NCBI GenBank assembly: GCA_019055375.1
Contig: JAHQIW010000067.1
Location: forward strand, 1 to 64,000
From: Parelaphostrongylus tenuis
Lineage: Eukaryota; Nematoda; Chromadorea; Rhabditida; Metastrongylidae
DNA length: 64,000 nt
Direction: 5' to 3'
In this document: positions 1-11,020 of the stretch, one piece after another
Layout of the letters: the number at the start of each line of letters is the position of its first letter
How positions within the stretch are numbered: the stretch's first letter is position 1
Translations under genes and position numbers: made by a program
The notes under the pieces: generated by a model
What the model was told of the DNA's origin: nothing
Seen by the model: only the letters and a program-made list of their open reading frames with translations
Database searches by the model: none

Positions 1-1200
1 TTCATTGTTACAGCCCAATAAAAAATTTCTCCGAAAAAACAGAAACACTATTAAATTTCTCGAAATTCGTCCTATCGAATAATTAGTGAATGTTGTTTTG
101 AGAATAAGCTTTGCTCAGCGAAAAATGCTTGAGTGTGAAATAAAACTTTCGTTTTACTGTTGTAGCGTAATATAAAGGCCTTTCAAAAAAAATACACTTT
201 TCAACTCTTCGATGTCTAAGCTATCGAATGACTAGTATAATGTCTAGAAATTTCTCATTATGGTGTTAATAGGGGAAATACAGTGTTTTCTGCAATGACG
301 AATGCGTGCTCTTCCTACGCTTACTCCAGCTACACTCTACAACCAGATCCACATTGGCCTCTATTGAAGGTGTTTACTTGTACAAGATGTGCTCTCAGGC
401 CACGTTCTTCCAAAACATTAGTACAAATACACAACAAAGGGTTGAAAGTTTATTTTTTACAAGGAAACGGTATCACCACTGAAAAATGAAGGATTTCAAA
501 AGAGGTAGTCGTCGCTTTTTATATCAGAAAACCTTTATAAAGATTTCATATGTAATAAATCATTCCTTGTTCTACGATAAGATGTCGCTGACGTATAAAC
601 TATATCTATAATTATCAATAAACCACCTATGACATCCTAGCGGCGGGGCGACATTTTAGGAGTGAAATGCAATCTTCTTTCCGCTCTCACATCTTTCTAC
701 GACAATAATTTTAAAAACCAATTACATGATCAAAATTCTCGAGATTTGGGCTATATAATGAGTAATAAAAATTTAGTGAACAGCCATATCGGAGTTTTAG
801 CCAAGCAAGTGAAGAAAACTGAGCGCAAAACATATTTTTATTTTCGCTGCTACAAGGTAGTAAGAAGTTTTACATAAAACTGTACATAGATATTTGAGCT
901 ATCGTATGATTGCCAAATGTCTGAGAGAAAACTTTTATTAAGCAAGAAAGGCCTTCAAACGTCGTATACTGTTTTGGCACACGTGGTCCCTTAGGAGTTA
1001 ATTTTGCAACCTTTCGCCAAGATTTCTACTCAGCTGTGGACCCATTTCTTCTCACTCATCTCGCCTAATACGCTCCGTTTGAACTTGTCTTTTCTGAGTT
1101 GAGTCAGAATTGTGTGATATAACATTGGTTTTATAATTCATTCAATCGCTCATACCTGGTCATGTTGATTGCTTTATTAGTGCATCAACTTTGATGTATC
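1..1200. other. No gene recognised
   Basis: AT-rich DNA with two short ORFs (283-489, 662-877) lacking coding features. No repeat family seen. Confidence 0.5.
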
Positions 1201-1411
1201 TGCTTCATTAACAGGTGCGGCTGCTCAGTGGTAGCAATGCTGACCATCACGTAGGCGTTTCTGGTTCGCCTACGGCCTGGCTTGCTCACCGAGCTTCCGA
1301 CCAGACTGGGTAATTGTAAAAGACATGTTTGGACACAAGGCATTCCTTCAAACCACGTGCAAACACTCTTGCCTGGCTATCCCAGAAAATCACGAAAGAT
1401 GTGTTTTGCCA

Positions 1412-1637
1412 GAACTTAACAACACTCATGACGAGAAAAAAAACCTTCAAGCAGCAGCCGAAACGACAGTCAAGAAATTGGAAGAGAGCACTGAGATTCG
1501 GACAATAGCTGTGAAAGAAGGGGCATGTAACAAGATTCGCTGTAGTAGGAAAACGTCTGTCCATAGATCGCTAAGGAAGAAGCATTCCTCACCGGACTTG
1601 GTAGTTGACATGACGAATATACTTGACACTCACCTGC
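1412..1637 (+). CDS. Possible single exon, function unknown
   Basis: Within an open frame at 1,325-1,681 this part has a plausible acceptor (TTTTGCCAG) and donor (C|GTATCG). It reads ELNNTHDEKKNLQAAAETTV, then a Lys/Arg-rich stretch (KTSVHRSLRKKHSSPDL) and DMTNILDTHL. Composition is protein-like, but no domain is known and no partner exon was found. Just upstream, at 1,212-1,300, is a SINE-like head (GGTGCGGCTGCTCAGTGGTAG). Confidence 0.28.
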
Positions 1638-2091
1638 GTATCGGAATTCAAAATATTTTTTACCTAACTAAGTCCGTCTAAAATATTTTACATTTCACAT
1701 TGATAACTCCAGGACTGCCTTATAAAGCAAGCAGCTTTTGCGGCAGAATATCACAGTTCCGTTTGACGCAACATGATTGAATTTCATCTCTATGAATTTA
1801 TGTTAGCTCATGAAATTTTTAAACTAAATACACTGCATACAATTTAGTCTTGATCAGTTTTGAAACGTGACGAAGGGAAAGAAATTCATAGCTTTGATAG
1901 CTTGGTTTGAACGGAAAGCTATATCAGCAGCTTCATGAACATGGGCAGACAATCTTTTCAGTTGACTGAATTTATCATTCTTCTTAGCAACACAATAATG
2001 AGCGCGTTCGACCACAATTCATGTTCTTGATATCTCAATGCGATTACAATATGTATAATCTTTTTGAAATATAATATGACGTGGTCTTCAC

Positions 2092-2547
2092 TCAGATTTT
2101 ATTGTTGCTAAGGTGAACTGGACTGTACAATGTATATGTGGTGCCGTAAGGTACTGCGTCTTGAGGCAACGGGTCACGTGGCTCAAATATTTCCACTATT
2201 TCGCGACGGTGGATTCCATCTGGTGCTCCGAATTTGTAAGCGCAGCTTCGACGCGATGGTGATTGTGGTGTATTGTGACGTTGTATGCGACGGCGCAGTC
2301 GTTCTCTGGATCGTTGCACTGCCAACGCCGACGGCACTGCTATCGTAATGAACGAGTTCGATACAACAGGATGTCTTTCTTCAACCACAGTCGACAACGA
2401 AATCTCCATCATACCAGATGAGTTCGATACAACAGGATGTCTTTCTCCAACTGCAGTCGACAACGAAATCTCCATCATACCAGATGAGTTCGATGCCTCA
2501 TGAAGTCTCTCTTCAACGGCAGTCGATAACGAATTCTCATCAGCCAT
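2092..2547 (-). CDS. Hypothetical protein with 22-residue tandem repeats
   Basis: The 151-codon open frame starts at an ATG in good context (AAAGATGG) and has no introns. The first 67 residues are three copies of a 22-residue unit (EISLSTAVGERHPVVSNSSG and variants), encoded by a 66-bp DNA repeat. An Arg-rich stretch follows (QRSRERLRRRIQRH) and then a non-repetitive tail ending in SNNKI. There is no signal peptide, membrane segment or known domain. The DNA repeat also keeps two plus-strand frames open; I prefer the minus strand because it has the longest frame and the best start. No function is assigned. Confidence 0.45.
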   Translation of the reverse strand: MADENSLSTAVEERLHEASNSSGMMEISLSTAVGERHPVVSNSSGMMEISLSTVVEERHPVVSNSFITIAVPSALAVQRSRERLRRRIQRHNTPQSPSRRSCAYKFGAPDGIHRREIVEIFEPRDPLPQDAVPYGTTYTLYSPVHLSNNKI

Positions 2548-3080
2548 CTTTGTTTTATCGATGTGAGACGACGGCTCACTGGCTTTGTTACCTAAAGAAC
2601 GCGCGTTACTACTATTGAAAAACTTTCAAACTTACTAGAGGCCTGCGTAAGTTCTATATGATTATTTCTGGCATTTGTTTTTAGTTGGTCACCGATATAT
2701 GTTGGCATAACGTAAAATACTCAGAAATCACGCGGCAATTTTCTCAGTTGATTAACTGAAATGCTTGTCGGCAGCGACTGAAAATGGTGGACATTGATTG
2801 GAAACATCATCTTATTTAAAAGATGCTTAATCATAGGATCTTCATAGACGTATTAGTGAACGATGACTGAATTGATCCGACAATGGTTATCGATCAGTGA
2901 CTCGATCAATACACAAGTTTTGTAATCTGACGAATAGGGATTATTCTGTGGTGACTCTTTCCGAGCTAAGTTAGACACTGTCTTTTCATCTGTGCAATGC
3001 ATACACACATGATCGTTGGGTGAACTTCGTACCGAGTAAAGAAAGCTCGTTCTGCATTTGGAAGATCAAATCAGTACAAT

Positions 3081-3491
3081 CTAAGAAAAATTTTCCCAGC
3101 CCTTTTGGAGAGTTGTGATCACATCAATACGCATCTTCATTGCCTTCGTCATCTGGTTCCTCGAGCTCGCGCACGTGCAGTGGGGCGATCTGTTGAAGAA
3201 GTTCTCAATATGGTCCTTCTTGCCTGCACGGATGTTTATTCTCCAGGATGTTTCGGTGATGTACCAAACCACGAAGTACTTGTCTGTGCCTTGGATGCGT
3301 TTGATCTTCTGTTTTAGATGGAAATTGAGGCCCTTGCATTTGTTCTTGTGCACCACCAGTTTCGTTTCCTTTTCCAACACCTCTCGCCTAGCGTAGTGTT
3401 TCTTGTGGTTGATGAACTTGACTTCAACCTTGTAGTTGTACTTCTCAGCGAGGCCTTGCTTTAGGTTGACGAAATAACGCCATTTGTTCAA
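3081..3491 (-). CDS. Hypothetical ORF with strong C-ending codon bias
   Basis: The 136-codon frame ends in TAG and has no ATG at its start (it opens with TTG AAC AAA TGG), so the 5' end is missing or lies in another exon. Nine of eleven Asn codons are AAC, and most Lys, Phe and Tyr codons are AAG, TTC and TAC. That bias marks highly expressed nematode genes and is not seen in nearby ORFs. The protein is basic, with NLKQGLAEKYNYKVEVKF, HKNKCKGLNFHLKQKIKRIQ and YFVVWYITETSWRINIR. I do not recognise the family. It could be a terminal exon or a recent retrocopy fragment. Confidence 0.45.
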   Translation of the reverse strand: MNKWRYFVNLKQGLAEKYNYKVEVKFINHKKHYARREVLEKETKLVVHKNKCKGLNFHLKQKIKRIQGTDKYFVVWYITETSWRINIRAGKKDHIENFFNRSPHCTCASSRNQMTKAMKMRIDVITTLQKGWENFS

Positions 3492-4221
3492 AATAATTTA
3501 TGGGACCACAACTCTCTACCAGCGTCATTCTTCTCGATACACAATGAGTTGTGATGAAAAAGACCCTCGCATGGCTGTTCTAGGTTTCCAGAGGAAGCCA
3601 ACCAATGGTGTACTCAACTACGTTCATATGGAACACAAAGATCTTCAAGCAGTAGCCATATAAGTCCAAAGACTTGTGTAGATTCTTCGTGTGAAGAGAC
3701 TAATCGGATGAAAGATGTGCTATCATTGCACAATATGTCACGTTAGATCATGCAAAAACTGGGGAATTTCTTGTACGTTATCACAGTTTTGTGTTCCGAA
3801 AGACAATATTGGGTATTCTTCTGTTATATGGCTGCAAATGAATATTCGACCCACTCGATGGATAATAATCTTTCATAGGATTGTTAGCAATCATTCGAAA
3901 GCTTAAATCTGTGGCTAACGCCTACATGGCTAATTTTTCAAAACATTCTTTCGTAATGCTGTAAAATTCAAAATAAAATTATGTTTCACATGACGACGCG
4001 TTTTTTCTCTGATCTTGCTTGTATTTCACTGGACAAAACACCTTCCTTAAACTGCTAATCATAATCCCTTGATAGCAGATGTCTCGCAGAACACAAAAAT
4101 TTGCTTGTTTTTTGAAAAAGCTCTTTGATAATGCTGTAGAGCAAGAAAAGATTTGTGCTTAACACGTTGCCAAACAAAGCTCTTTCTTTAGAGAATCAGT
4201 AATCATTCGATAGCAGAAGTT

Positions 4222-4443
4222 TCAATAATTCCAACGCGTGCTTATTTTCTTGAAAGACCGCTTCACTGCAGTGTAGCAGGGAAAATACGATCGAGTAGCA
4301 AGAATAGTACAATCAGGACATATTTGTCGAGCTTGTTTAGCGGCTAATCTAAGCGTTAGGGTGGACAAACGACCGATGACTTGACAGCTTAGACATGTGA
4401 GTTGCAACTTGTCATCCACTTGCAAATTTTTTCTCCTCTTCAA
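4222..4443 (-). CDS. Doubtful small ORF with two CxxC pairs
   Basis: A 73-codon frame includes LTCLSCQVIGRLSTLTLR and ICPDC. The paired CxxC motifs could bind zinc, but nothing else supports a gene. It could be a single exon or chance. Confidence 0.2.
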   Translation of the reverse strand: MKRRKNLQVDDKLQLTCLSCQVIGRLSTLTLRLAAKQARQICPDCTILATRSYFPCYTAVKRSFKKISTRWNY

Positions 4444-5228
4444 AAGAAGTTCAAGATAAAACGAGTGACTCAGATACTACGAAATTTTCTCTACATGTTT
4501 ATATGCTTTTCGTGTTCTCAGCGAATTATACGTGGATAAAAATGAAAGCGCACAGCGGGTGTGATACATAATTTTATTTTATATGCTACAGCGTTGTAAG
4601 AATGTCTTTGTCAAAAAAGGCCACGTAGGGAGCTAGCCAGAGATTTAAGTTTTCAAGTGATTACTAACATTCTTATGAAAAGTTTTTGTCCAGCAAATGA
4701 AAGAATATTCATTTGTCGCCGTCTAACAGAAAAGAATCCAATATTGATGAGACATCGGGAATTTTCTTTATAATGAAAAAAATTGTAGGGTTGCTTACCA
4801 CGAAATAGCCGTCCAAATTTCTCCACGATAGAGCGCATACCTTTGTGTTTTCGTTGCTCATTTTTGGCCTGAAACTAGCTAATCATTGTCACATAACCTA
4901 TTAATGCCTCAAATTGCTTTACCAATAAACAACGTCATCTAAAATTCCAGTGCGATAGTATAGGAATCGGATAATGGGAAAGGACTTACGTCTGTGGAGA
5001 TGTTACTATCTGTAATTTAAAAATGGGAGAAAGTTTTAAGAGCTTGCCAACAATATCAAAAGTGAGCTTTTTTCGAAACCAACCGTCTTTATGCTTGACA
5101 TCTGGAAAAAGAAATCAAAATCATTCTTCTGTTTTTCTTGACGTAGAAGCACGAGGTTGTTAGTGCGTAATTTATTCACAACAGCTGATCTTTAGGCTCA
5201 TTCCATTTTCCCTAGACTTGATCTGTCC

Positions 5229-5270
5229 TTAGTCTGAAGAAGGCGAAGTCCGCAGTCAGCTGTTAGAATC
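5229..5270 (+). repeat. Decayed Penelope-type hammerhead remnant
   Basis: AGTCTGAAGAAGGCG is identical to the start of the Penelope-like element's ribozyme, followed by GTCCGC and AGTCAGCTGTTAGAAT in place of the rest. The GAAAC block is lost. It is probably a relic 3' end; no RT sequence was seen next to it. Confidence 0.4.
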
Positions 5271-7288
5271 AAATAGCTCAGGACAACCTTTTGCTTGCTT
5301 GTACGGAAAAATAGTAAAAACTAATTGATGCTGAGATTGATAGAAATCCGATCTTGTAAAAATGATCTCGATGTTATACTGTATACTTATCAGATTTTGC
5401 GCTGAACGGTTAGCTAAACCTCTGTGTCTGGAGTGGGTGCTCTAATGGTCGATAGGTTGACAAGTAACACCGGTTTTTGCGTTATGCTAATCAAGCTGAG
5501 TGCAGATAATTCCAGCACTAATAGCTTGAGAATGTCAGTTAATTAAATATTTGCATAATGACAAAGATACTTACGAGATACAACGCATGTGAGAAGCATA
5601 CTCGTGAATGCCGCCAGTGTCATCCGTTTAAGTTCGAATCGCACTTCTGAATCAACGGCATTTGATTTTATAAAATGCTTTTTAGGATTACTTGCATCCT
5701 ACCAGATGTGTGGTCTAACTTCTAGTCGGAATTTGAGCAGTTTTTTATTTACATAAATTTGTAGTCTCTCATAAAACGAGGTTGTTGGAAAACTCATGAT
5801 TACTTACATTAAACATATGACAAAACGTCAACAAAAGAAAGATAAAAACAAACAGAACTTGTGCAGGTTCACGACAACCCACTTAGATTATTCCTATTGC
5901 AAGCGGCTCCATTAATCATCGAAAGATCCGTTTGGTCATTAGTGGAGTAAAAGCCTCATCCTTTTTTATGCTTACGTCTTTTGCAAAAAGTGGCTTTGCT
6001 CTCTCAGCAGATATGGGGAGCGCTAAAGCTCATTTAATGCTTCGTAATAGCTATTGGGCATGTACAGATACTTCAGAAAGCTCGACACCGGTTAAGGTTT
6101 GACATAGGCACATGTTTAACCGCCTGTCAAGTTTCCACAACGCAACCAAAATACACGGTTTATCGAGGCTCCAATCATTTGATTCTAGCATTCTGTTGCG
6201 AATCAACGAAGTGCTCATTCGGACTCAATTCGACGCAAAATAGACAAAAACAAACCTAATGCATCTACCGCATATATCTGGATTACAGAAGTATTATCAT
6301 TTTTGGTCCACGCTTAAGGTATAGGATAACTCAGAAATTATCAATGATTACTATAACGGAAGAAAAAACAGCCTTCAATGACATTTTAACACGTTGGGAA
6401 CCATGTTGAATTTGTGCGCGGCGCGCGGCGAGCCAAGCTCGTTACAATGACATTGTGGTAGCTTTCCAATAAGATTTGAAATCTATCATTACTAAAGAGA
6501 CTTTAATCGTGAGTAACGAAGAAAATGTGATAAAGGAAACTTCAATAAGATTATACTTGTTTGGAACATGTCAAAACAATCAGAAAACAACGAAATGTTC
6601 TTCAAAGTGGTACTACACATTGTAATGCGATGCGATTTCAGCGATGATTCGGTGAAATTTTTGGAACTAGAAGATTTTAAAAGTTGAAACTTCTACAGAG
6701 CTGCAAAAAATACTTTGCTCTACCGTCTTATGAGTGAAAACTTTTTATGAATCCACTTGAACTCTATATGAATGTCGTTGCATCGCCGCAAGCTTGGAAA
6801 TTCTGCCAGTGCTTTTTTCTAAACAGCATATTTTTTTGGAAGGGAAACCCAGATGCTTACGAAAAAATCATAATTCGGGCTCTTATGAAACGATTTCATG
6901 CTTTCTTATTTACATTAATCCACATTTCACTCACGTTTATCATTCATTTCCTATATCAAGAGCAATCACCTCTGTTCATTGTTACGAGTAGCCGTCAATA
7001 ATCAATAATCAACATAATATCGTCAAATTTTGAATTATATCAACAGTTTATACTTCTGAACGGAATATTACGAGATAAATCTCCCATTTTGTGATATAAT
7101 CTCATGACATATACCTCAAAATCATCATTGCGATATAAATTACAGAGCAATGGATAGTATGCCAAGAATAGTGTTGTACACTGCATGCGATGCCACTAGA
7201 CTTTCCTCAATTTTCCACTATCAGCGTATTTCAGGAGTTAGGAGCTTTATATGATACAGAAATTACTTTATTCTAACCGTTCAGCCAG

Positions 7289-7595
7289 AGAGCATGTGGC
7301 GCAGTGGCAATAGGTGCTCTGCGTCGCACAGAAGGTTGATGGTTTGATCTCACGCTCATGGCTTACCAAGCCATCCATCCCTCCGGGATCGGTATATTGG
7401 TACCGGACTGGTCACGGACTTGTCTGAGAGCATAAGCAGCACTGACTCGGTTTAGCGAGAGGCCACTGTGAGTTTTTGTGAAGGCCAGATGTGTATTAAA
7501 TCACCTCACCCAAGTTAAAAATTGAAGACGAATGCATGACCTGTCCTCTAGGGATTGATCAACACTTAAAGCTTTATCCTTTATCCATTTATCCT
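7289..7595 (+). repeat. tRNA-derived SINE, family A
   Basis: It starts AGAGCATGTGGCGCAGTGG, which resembles a pol III A box, followed about 40 bp later by GATGGTTTGATCTC, like a B box. It then shares a 200-bp body with the copies at 9.0, 51.1 and 56.1 kb (TTGGTACCGGACTGG, AGCAGCACTGACTCGG, ATTGATCAAC) and ends in a TTTATCC repeat. Such bodies with a tRNA-like head are typical SINEs. Confidence 0.75.
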
Positions 7596-8249
7596 TTAAG
7601 GGCCATAAGTATTCTTATCATCTTGTATTGCCCTATTAACACCATTTATCAAGGCAGCATTTGTCACTGGACAAGGGTGCTGCCCTTTTTAGTTGATTAT
7701 GCTCAAGACGAACTATTGTACTTTGTCGGTCCAGCCTCTTCGTATAACTTCAACAGAATCATCTCTAGCCGGTTGCGGCTGCCCATAACTACATGAGAGA
7801 TCTGATCTGCTATCTGCTTCCGATGGTTATCATTCCTCCCTACCCATGTGAGTAATTCATCTTCTGCATAGAATACCCGCAGTGCCGAAAGGGAGATCGG
7901 TGATGAAGCTGATGACAGCATGGAAGACAATACATTAGTCGCAGACACTCACCCAGAACTGCGGCCTTTGATCAGGACAAACAGGTATGAAAGCGACCTC
8001 ATGCTCACATGGAAGGAGCTAGATAACTTTAATGAACTGTCCCTGACTAATCTTATGACGTGATTGAAGGGCACGCAATTATGTGTGACGAATAGAAGAG
8101 AGCTGGATCGAAAAGGCTATAGACTAGTGCTGTGAAAAAGGGTACAAACGTTCTGAGTGGACAGATATTAGCATGTTTTTGCAACGTGATTGCCCAAGAT
8201 TTTGACCGATCAATAAACATTTTCGACAAAATATTCATGACATCAAAGA

Positions 8250-9040
8250 AATAGGAATTTTGGTAGCGAAAATGCAGAAAATTGGCCTTCTAGATCTACG
8301 TTTGCAAAATCTCCGAAATAAAGATAAAAGAACAGCTAAAAGGCTTTGTCTTCCCAGGTATGCACTTTCTTCAAAAGAGAGGAATTTTTGCGATTCTTCA
8401 AAAAGAGGAATTTTTTTGGAGGAAATTTGCTTATAGGACTCTCTCCAGCCATATTTAATCTTTTCGTGTCGGTGAAGTATGCATAGAATACAAATCCATT
8501 TCATAAGATTGAACAGAGTTCGCGGTGGAGTCGAAACAACGCACTCCTAAAGCAATACATTAAAAGAATAAAGCTGTTCGCGGCGAAAAATCTTTGAGGA
8601 GTGCTCCATGAATTCTAAAGTAAATTGTTTTACGCAGGTTGTTGGATGTTTGATGAATGTTATCAACAGAATATTTTTGATACAAAAAATATGTGGAAAA
8701 TTTTGGTGACGAAAATGCTGAAAATGAGCTTTTTAGATCTACGTTTGCAAAACCTTTAAGACAAAGCGAAGAAACGCCTAGAAGGCTTTGCCTTCCCAAG
8801 TATGCAGCTTTTGGAAAGGTAGAAATTTTTGGGACATAGGCATTCCTTCCAAGAAAATTTTGCTTGTACAACTCTTTTGCCGATAAAGTATGCTTGAAAA
8901 TTCAAAATCCATTTCATGAGATTAGGAAACGTTTGCGGTGGAGGCGAAACAACGCACTCCTAGAGCAGAAAATCAGAAGTATAGAACTGCCGTCGAAGAA
9001 TCCTTGACGGATGCGCCATGCACTTGTCTTCAAATTACAT
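8250..9040 (+). repeat. Diverged tandem duplication, unit about 440 bp
   Basis: Blocks TTTAGATCTACGTTTGCAAA, GGCTTTGCCTTCCCAAGTAT, TCGAAACAACGCACTCCTA and GAGGAGTGCTCCATG in the first unit (8,250-8,640) recur in order in the second (8,695-9,040). Minus-strand open frames in both units resemble each other (YLGRQSLL) but lack good starts, so I do not call a gene. Confidence 0.55.
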
Positions 9041-9260
9041 ACTCGTTTGAGGTGATTACGTGCATATCTGACCTTTACAATGACTTGCTCTGGCCTACAG
9101 AGATATTGAGCCAGTGATGCTTATGCTCCTAGACGAGTTCGGTAGAAATTTACCAATCCGAGGAAATGGAAAGCATGGTGAGTTGTGAGTGCGACATCGA
9201 ACCAATGACTTCGCGCACAATGCAAAGCATCTCTAGCCACTGCGCCACTTGCGCTCTTGA
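9003..9260 (-). repeat. Diverged SINE, family A
   Basis: The reverse complement of this stretch follows the family A layout: an A-box-like head near 9,255 (GCAAGTGGCGCAGTGGCTAG), then TTGGTAAATTTC, GAGGTGATT and a CATGCACTTG end. It is much more diverged than the other copies. It abuts the tandem duplication at 8.25-9.04 kb. Confidence 0.55.
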
Positions 9261-10019
9261 GCACAAAGTTATCTTTTTTGCTATTAAAGGTTAATATAAA
9301 GCTCTCCTCATGAGTAAGGTTTAATACCATGTTTTCCAGTTTTCGAGCTGTTGAATAGTTACTAATAGTCTAGCGGAAAAGCTCTGCTGAGCGAAAAAGC
9401 AAAAAAACTACGAACACATTCACACTATGCGACTGCATTCCATTCAGTTCGCAGGGATTACGTACACCTTTTCGAAAAAGCTGGACGGTACTTTTAAACT
9501 TAATTTACCAAATATTTTCCCAATTTCTACTTTCTATGCTTGCGCCGTGTAAAACTCTGACGCGCAACGACACGAACCGTGAGTTAATAGGAGCTGTATG
9601 GTTCCCAACGTGTTGAAAATACATACACAGCCTTTGGTTGGACCATCCTTCGGTCAATCAATATTCGCATTTCTTCACAAATTCCACAAATTGTGTCCAC
9701 AAATTGGCACTAAAGTTGTATGGAGGAAAGTTTACTTTGATTCACAAAGCTGGTGGTTGCTTGTGATGTGGACCTGTGACAGTGTGGCAGAGCTACATCC
9801 TAGCATCCTACACCAAACCAACCAGTATAGCAAAATCCATGAAAAGGCGAAAATGTGTAAGTGACAGCCGAGCATACATATCAGTTCAAAAACTCCCACA
9901 GGTACGATTACGAGGTAACTTGCAGGATGAAAGTACGGGACTCACATGATACATGGAGGAAAATGGTCATATAGATACTTGAATAACAGGACATTCCAAT
10001 CGACTATCTTGAGACCACA

Positions 10020-10215
10020 CTTAAGGATTCAACATGGTCTTATGGAAGTTTCAAGCCCTTTGAGAGGTCTGCTATGGCGTTCGAGTGGTCTGTGTACGTT
10101 TTGGCGCTACTCGCACCCCTCATCAGTAACACATACCCTACGGTTCAAATCTGATAGCAGTGGCATTGTCGCCGAAGAACTATTATCTACGACAGATGAA
10201 AGGATCACTTGATAT
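10020..10215 (-). repeat. Hammerhead-family element (decayed core)
   Basis: The element matches the family at 31.5 kb: minus-strand CUGAUGAG at 10,126, the stem-II region, then AAACGUAC, then ACCACTCGAACGCC and AGACCTCTCAAAGGGCTTGAAA. The GAAA of the core reads AAAA, so the ribozyme is probably inactive. A short open frame crossing it (9,946-10,212, plus) is a by-product. Confidence 0.6.
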
Positions 10216-10812
10216 TGCGTTCGTCATAGTAACTGACTGTCGATGGTTTATGGATACTATGGAGCATATAAGAAAACCTTCCAATATTTATGCCACGCAG
10301 AGCTTTTGGAAGGTCTAAAACAATGTGCCAGATTATTTTGAATATCTAAGAGGGGCCCAAGACAGTCGATTGGACCACAAGCAACGCCCAAAGCATTCTG
10401 ACTCAAATAACACTTTGCTACAGTTGTTGTGTACTGTCAAACTTTGTCTAAACCATTCTACAATGCTCTTAGTGGCCCACCGCAAACAAACCATGCACCT
10501 ACCTTCAAAAGTCGAGTGATTGAAATAAAACGACGAAGTGCTTGCAAGATGGGAAAGCGATAAACTGATACTCTGACGTGAAATATGGAATAAGATCTAT
10601 TATCAGATTAAAGAAAGAGGTGACAGGTAAACAAACACCTTTTTATTTTCTTAAGTTTTGTTCAAATTCTAGTACCTCATACTATTCCTTTCCATTTGAC
10701 ATCGGACGAATTTCATGAATTAATTGAACTTTCATCGTACAACAAAAGCTCTTGTAGACAAAATTACGGTTTCTTATTAGTGCTTCTCTAATTCCTAGCT
10801 CCATTCGTGGAA

Positions 10813-10834
10813 GAGCGCGTAGCGCAGTGGTTAA
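10813..10834 (+). repeat. SINE A-box remnant at the edge of the Penelope-like element
   Basis: The sequence GAGCGCGTAGCGCAGTGGTTAA matches the start of the tRNA-derived SINE seen at 7.3 and 51.4 kb and then breaks off. The 3' end of the Penelope-like element begins close by, so this is probably the target the retroelement inserted into or deleted. The other half of the SINE was not found beyond 14,646. Confidence 0.4.
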
Positions 10835-10918
10835 ATAATAGTTTGACAAATACAGTGATAAATAGCTTGCAGTTCTTGATTAGCTGACGCGAGGTTGATA
10901 AAACAGTTGTAGAAATTC

Positions 10919-10953
10919 GGCTGACGTTTCGGCGACCCGCCTTCTTCAGAGCC
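10919..10953 (-). ncRNA. Hammerhead ribozyme of the Penelope-like element
   Basis: Read on the minus strand, this is GGCU, CUGAAGA, A, GGCG-GGU-CGCC, GAA, AC-GU, C, AGCC. It has the hammerhead core (C3 U4 G5 A6 N7 G8 A9 and G12 A13 A14), a 4-bp helix II (GGCG/CGCC), a 4-bp helix I (GGCU/AGCC) and a two-base-pair helix III (AC/GU) before the GUC cleavage triplet. One extra A lies between the core and helix II. Hammerheads with a tiny helix III are known in Penelope-like elements, where dimers are thought to help cleavage. It lies just downstream of the RT ORF, as in that family. Confidence 0.82.
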
Positions 10954-11020
10954 TGGACGTATATAGTATTAGTCTATTTGAATGATCGGATGGTCTTATT
11001 TATATGCTGCCTAGGTCACG

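Larger units (their letters stand above)
3500..7280. other. AT-rich intergenic DNA, mostly featureless
   Basis: Apart from the doubtful ORF at 4.2-4.4 kb and the hammerhead relic at 5.23 kb, I see nothing certain. A short plus ORF at 3,544-3,663 (MSCDEKDPRMAVLGFQRKP...) has protein-like composition. A CG-rich tract lies at 6,416-6,436. Confidence 0.5.
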
